From NCBI GenBank assembly GCA_041612005.1, contig JBFILW010000100.1, positions 1-9,509 on the forward strand: 9,509 bases of DNA, in the 5' to 3' direction. The notes below the pieces were generated by a model that made no database searches, had not been told where the DNA came from, and worked only from the letters and a program-made list of their open reading frames with translations. The stretch's first letter is position 1. Each line of letters starts with the position of its first letter. This DNA is from JBFILW01 sp041612005. GTDB lineage: Bacteria > Gemmatimonadota > Gemmatimonadetes > Palauibacterales > Palauibacteraceae. The translations under genes and the position numbers were made by a program. Positions 6,933-9,509 of the stretch are shown one piece after another.

Positions 6933-7303
6933 TACTGATCATCGAGGACGACGAGATGAACCGCAAGCTCACTCGCGACGTCCTCGAGGTTCGCGGGTAT
7001 CGGACCATCGAGAGCGGGACCGGGGAAGAGGGGATCGTGCTCGCTCGCGAGCACGCGCCGTCGCTCGTGTTGCTCGACATTCATTTGCCCGGAATCGACG
7101 GCCTGGAGACCTTCAGTCGCCTGCGAGAATACCCGGCGACGGCGTCCATACCGGTGGTAGTGGTGACGGCGTCGGCGATGGCGGACGACAGGGTGCGTGT
7201 CAGGGCGGCGGGCTTTGACGGCTTCCTTGCGAAGCCGATCGAAGTTCGGCAGTTGCTCGATACCGTGTCCGGGCTCGTACGGGTCAAGGATCAGGACCGA
7301 TGA
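6917..7303 (+). CDS. Stand-alone response regulator receiver (DivK/CheY-like)
   Basis: A 128-residue single-domain receiver with no output domain. The ATG at 6917 lies inside the end of the kinase gene (16-base overlap) behind a strong GGGGGAGGCGGG purine stretch. The acidic pair at Asp11-Asp12 (IIEDDEMN), the phosphorylation site Asp54 in LVLLDIHLPGIDG, Thr84 (VVVTASA) and Lys106 (FLAKPIE) are all present, so it should accept phosphate. DNRKLTRD-like wording near residue 14 (EMNRKLTRDVLE) and the overall sequence resemble DivK-type receivers. Receivers of this kind act as phosphate shuttles or allosteric partners of kinases. Here it sits between a kinase and a receiver-cyclase, so it may be an intermediate, a phosphate sink or a competitor with the cyclase's receiver. 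Which one cannot be read from sequence. Its stop overlaps the next start by four bases (ATGA). Confidence 0.92.
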   Translation: MAGALILIIEDDEMNRKLTRDVLEVRGYRTIESGTGEEGIVLAREHAPSLVLLDIHLPGIDGLETFSRLREYPATASIPVVVVTASAMADDRVRVRAAGFDGFLAKPIEVRQLLDTVSGLVRVKDQDR

Positions 7304-8421
7304 GCGCGGCGGGCAAGATCCTCGTGGTCGATGACACACCGCTCAACTTGAAGCTGCTCGCGGATCTGCTGAGCGCCAGGGAGTACGACGTGGCAACCGC
7401 GGCTTCCGGCGCTGAAGCGCTCGAGCGGATTGCGCGATGGAAGCCCGACCTGGTGCTGCTCGATGTGGTCATGCCTGGCATGAGCGGTTACGAGGTCTGC
7501 CGTCGAATCCGGGAGAATCCGGACAATGGCGTGCTGCCGATTGTCATGGTGACGGCCCTCGACCCGAACGAGGAGCGAATCAAGGGACTTGAGGCAGGAG
7601 CGGACGAGTTTCTGACCAAGCCCGTCAACCAGCCAGAGCTGCTGGCCCGAGTGCGTTCGCTGCTTCGCATCAAGTCTCTCTACGACAAGGTCGAGGCTCA
7701 GGCGGAGCAGCTCGCCGCACTCAACCGCGAGCTCGAGAGCCGCGTCGAGGAGCAGGTCTCCGAGATCGAGCGGCTGGGTCGGCTGCGCCGGTTTCTGTCG
7801 CCGCAGGTGGCCGATCTGGTCGTGCAGCGTGGCGACGACTCTCTGCTCGACAGCCACCGGCGACAGATAGCGACGCTGTTCTGCGATCTTCGTGGATTCA
7901 CCGCGTTCTCCGAGACCGGGGAGCCGGAGGACGTGATGAACGTGCTGCAGGTCTATCACGAGACGATGGGCAAGCTGATCTACGAGCACGAAGGTACGAT
8001 CGACCACCGGGCTGGGGACGGAATCATGGTGATCTTCAACGATCCGTTGCCCTGCGAGGATCCGGCCGGACGCGCCGTGAATCTCGCGGTACGTATGCGC
8101 GAGGAGATGCGCGCGCTCGCCGCCGATTGGCGACAGCTTGGGCACGAGCTGGGCTTCGGGATCGGCATCTCGCTCGGCTACGCCACGCTCGGCATGGTGG
8201 GCTACGAAGGCAGATTCGACTACACCGCGAATGGAAGCGCGGTGAACCTCTCCGCGCGGTTGTGCGACGAGGCCGAGGACGGACAGATACTGATCAGCGA
8301 GCGCACCCAGGCGGCGCTCGACACGCGCGCTGAACTGGAACCGGTGGGTAGGTTCGATCTGAAGGGGTTCCACCGTAGTCTTGCGGTCTACAACGTCGTT
8401 CGGCTGGTCGACCACGGCTGA
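7300..8421 (+). CDS. Response regulator with class III adenylate/guanylate cyclase output
   Basis: A 373-residue protein whose ATG overlaps the previous stop. Residues 1-123 form a complete receiver: Asp11-Asp12, phospho-site Asp55 (LVLLDVVMPGMSG), Thr85 and Lys107. A coiled-coil linker spans about 126-160 (AEQLAALNRELESRVEEQV). The cyclase domain runs from about 185 to 370. Metal-binding aspartates are Asp196 (LFCDLRGFT) and Asp240 (RAGDGIMVIF), and the transition-state Asn316 and Arg320 are in NLSARL. The product should be cAMP or cGMP, made in the cytoplasm when the receiver is phosphorylated. The base-recognition positions are unusual: the usual Lys before the second metal Asp is His236 (DHRAGDG), and the Asp/Thr in the Y-T-x-x-G-D block is Ser313 (YTANGSAVN). 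Purine specificity is therefore uncertain. The gene ends the kinase operon; no cAMP/cGMP-binding effector is in the window. Confidence 0.92.
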   Translation: MSAAGKILVVDDTPLNLKLLADLLSAREYDVATAASGAEALERIARWKPDLVLLDVVMPGMSGYEVCRRIRENPDNGVLPIVMVTALDPNEERIKGLEAGADEFLTKPVNQPELLARVRSLLRIKSLYDKVEAQAEQLAALNRELESRVEEQVSEIERLGRLRRFLSPQVADLVVQRGDDSLLDSHRRQIATLFCDLRGFTAFSETGEPEDVMNVLQVYHETMGKLIYEHEGTIDHRAGDGIMVIFNDPLPCEDPAGRAVNLAVRMREEMRALAADWRQLGHELGFGIGISLGYATLGMVGYEGRFDYTANGSAVNLSARLCDEAEDGQILISERTQAALDTRAELEPVGRFDLKGFHRSLAVYNVVRLVDHG

Positions 8422-8656
8422 GATTCTTTTGGCGGTCGCGGTGCACGCGTGGGAGGTGATACCTGCCGCGGGCCGCCTCGAGCGCGCGGTCCCGGGCCCG
8501 CCACGCTCACCGCCGATGTCGTGCTCTGATTGGTACGCATCGTCGTCCAAACGGTTCCCCGTGCGTAGCTCCTGACGGCACTCTTGTATCTTCTGAATCC
8601 TGGGTCCCGCATCTATTTCGTGTAGCTGATAGCGTCGCTCCTGCTTGCGATCGGCA
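8422..8656. other. Intergenic stretch without a supported gene
   Basis: About 235 bases between the cyclase stop and the truncated acetate kinase. The acetate kinase frame runs on through it to a stop at 8507-8509, but those residues are unlike any acetate kinase. A 7-bp inverted repeat (8468-8474 with 8495-8501) has a 20-base loop and no U-tract, so it is not convincing as a terminator. The right part (about 8570-8656) is less GC-rich than what follows. Confidence 0.5.
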
Positions 8657-8791
8657 TATTCGCAGCCGCCCGGCGCCGCCGACGTGCTCGATGATCCCCC
8701 GCGCCACGCGCTCGCGGCCCGCGCCGGTGCCGAACAGGGAGAACTTGACGCTGGAGGAGCCCGCGTTCACGACCAGGATGTCGGCGCTCAC
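8657..8791 (-). pseudogene. ackA: Acetate kinase, 5' fragment only (truncated after about 45 codons)
   Basis: A GTG at 8791 overlaps the phosphotransacetylase stop (GTGA) and opens with SADILVVNAGSSSVKFSLF, the signature N-terminal strand of acetate kinase; Asn9 lies in the VNAGSSSVK motif. Family-like sequence continues to GIIEHVGGAGRLRI (residues 32-45) and then stops abruptly. The remaining 49 codons, to a TGA at 8507-8509, are arbitrary. Intact acetate kinases are about 400 residues, so nearly nine tenths of the enzyme, including most of the ATP site, is missing and the fragment cannot work. Intact AckA converts acetyl phosphate and ADP to acetate and ATP. The break falls at the 9-bp direct repeat (8658-8666), tying the loss to the rearrangement that brought in the central genes, or to an assembly join. 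Confidence 0.85.
8658..8666 (+). repeat. Right copy of 9-bp direct repeat ATTCGCAGC
   Basis: Exact match to 1898-1906 in the same orientation, located where acetate kinase similarity ends and GC content rises. Confidence 0.5.
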
Positions 8792-9509
8792 GCCATGACC
8801 GCCGGGCGGCGCCGCGCCAGCAGCAGCGCCAGCGCACAGGAGGCCATGCGGGTGATGGCATCGTCGGCGCGGCTGGTGAGCACGATGGGCACCCGGGCGC
8901 CGAGCACGATCCCGGCGCCTTCGGAGTCCGCCAGGTACTCGAGCTGCTTGGCCAGCATGTTGCCGGACTCGAGATCCGGCACCACCAGGATGTCCGCCTC
9001 GCCGGCTACCCGGGAGACGATTCCCTTGGTGTGTGCCGCCGCCACGGACACGGCGTTGTCGAAGGCGAGCGGTCCGTCCAGCAGGCCGCCCGTGATCTGG
9101 CCGCGGTCGGCCATCTTGCACAGCGCGGCGGCGTGCAGGGTGGACTCGATCTCCGGCGTGACGGTCTCCACGGCGGACAGGATCGCCACCTTCGGCGACC
9201 CGATGCCGAGGACGTGGGCGAGGTCGATGGCGTTCTGCACGATGTGGCGCTTGTGCTCCAGCGTCGGGTAGATGTTCACCGCCGCGTCGGTGATGAACAG
9301 GGGCCGCGGGTAGGTGGGAACGTCGAAGGCGAACACGTGACTCATGCGCCGTGCGGTGCGCAGCCCCACGTCCCGGGCCATCACCGCCCGCATGAGCTCG
9401 TCGGTGTGCAGGCTGCCCTTCATCAACAGATCGGCACGTCCCTCACGGACCAGCTCGACCGCTCTGGCCGCAGCGGCATGGCTGTGCAGCGCGTCGACCA
9501 GCTCGAACG
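8788..9509 (-). CDS. Phosphate acetyl/butyryltransferase, C-terminal part (5' end outside window)
   Basis: The frame is open from the right edge (codons complete from 9507) to TGA 8788-8790, giving 239 C-terminal residues. The sequence has the hallmarks of the phosphate acetyl/butyryltransferase fold: DLLMKGSLHTDELMRAV, PLFITDAAVNIYPTLEHK, GLLDGPLAFDNAVSVAAA, then DILVVPDLESGNMLAKQL and GIVLGARVPIVLTSRAD. The short form with this pattern is typical of the Ptb-like/MaoC-fused phosphotransacetylases. It transfers the acyl group between CoA and phosphate in the cytoplasm, giving acetyl (or butyryl) phosphate for the kinase. The ackA start overlaps its stop, the normal arrangement, but that partner is truncated here, so acetyl phosphate could not be turned into ATP by this locus. 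Whether an N-terminal MaoC domain exists cannot be seen. The visible part is undamaged. Confidence 0.9.
   Translation of the reverse strand, partial: FELVDALHSHAAAARAVELVREGRADLLMKGSLHTDELMRAVMARDVGLRTARRMSHVFAFDVPTYPRPLFITDAAVNIYPTLEHKRHIVQNAIDLAHVLGIGSPKVAILSAVETVTPEIESTLHAAALCKMADRGQITGGLLDGPLAFDNAVSVAAAHTKGIVSRVAGEADILVVPDLESGNMLAKQLEYLADSEGAGIVLGARVPIVLTSRADDAITRMASCALALLLARRRPAVMA

Larger units (their letters stand above)
1898..8666. mobile_element. Putative inserted block bounded by 9-bp direct repeats (no transposase or integrase found)
   Basis: Three observations suggest that the central genes were inserted. Composition differs: 60-base rows at 601 and 9301 have 48 and 43 G+C, while rows at 2941 and 5701 have 29 and 34. 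The genes touching both borders are broken (MR/MLE pseudogene, acetate kinase cut at codon 45). A 9-bp direct repeat sits at each border. No recombinase gene, terminal inverted repeats or tRNA target is visible, so the mechanism is unknown and an assembly chimera remains possible. Confidence 0.35.

Noticed and set aside
8468..8501. GCGGGCC / GGCCCGC inverted repeat after the cyclase gene as a terminator
   Set aside because: The loop is 20 bases, the stem only 7 bp in very GC-rich DNA, and no U-run follows.
7291..8550. 419-residue open frame on the minus strand opposite the receiver-cyclase
   Set aside because: Shadow of a gene with full receiver and cyclase motifs; its translation has no recognisable domain.
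8422..8656. Possible tRNA or attachment site at the right edge of the block
   Set aside because: I could not fold any segment into a cloverleaf and saw no T-loop-like motif in a fitting position.

Overview
The window is high-GC bacterial DNA, most likely from a proteobacterium. The pointers are a SoxC/SoxD-type periplasmic sulfur oxidation pair, a Tat-exported molybdoenzyme, a HisKA kinase with a DivK-like receiver, frequent GTG starts and 4-base stop/start overlaps. No rRNA, tRNA, CRISPR array or recognisable transposase was seen.

Layout. (1) Bases 2-1896, plus strand: the 3' end of a medium-chain dehydrogenase gene, an intact enolase-superfamily (mandelate racemase/muconate lactonizing type) gene, and a wrecked paralogue of the latter. 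(2) Bases 1897-2114: no convincing gene. (3) Bases 2115-4788, minus strand: a three-gene unit transcribed as SoxC-like molybdenum enzyme, then a single-haem SoxD-like cytochrome c, then a secreted cupredoxin with an amicyanin-like copper loop. (4) Bases 4789-5216: the divergent control region, with two matching extended -10 candidates and a perfect 7-bp hairpin in the soxC leader. (5) Bases 5217-8421, plus strand: a tightly overlapping signalling operon of membrane histidine kinase, stand-alone receiver, and receiver-coiled coil-class III nucleotide cyclase. (6) Bases 8422-8656: no convincing gene. (7) Bases 8657-9509, minus strand: the end of a phosphate acetyl/butyryltransferase gene followed by only the first 45 codons of acetate kinase.

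The flanks and the centre look like different DNA. The outer genes are very GC-rich (two hand-counted 60-base rows give 48/60 and 43/60), whereas two rows from the centre give 34/60 and 29/60. At both boundaries the bordering gene is broken. The nine bases ATTCGCAGC occur in direct orientation exactly at the two edges (1898-1906 and 8658-8666). The centre is therefore best read as an inserted block carrying an electron-transfer operon and a divergent phosphorelay/cyclase operon. A chimeric assembly join is the main alternative.

Proposed working model (inference): SoxC oxidises a reduced sulfur species in the periplasm and passes electrons to the single-haem cytochrome and perhaps to the copper protein. 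The divergent kinase senses a periplasmic cue and drives the receiver and a second-messenger cyclase. The sequence does not prove a regulatory link between the two operons. The flanking pta-ackA remnant and enolase-superfamily genes belong to unrelated carbon metabolism.
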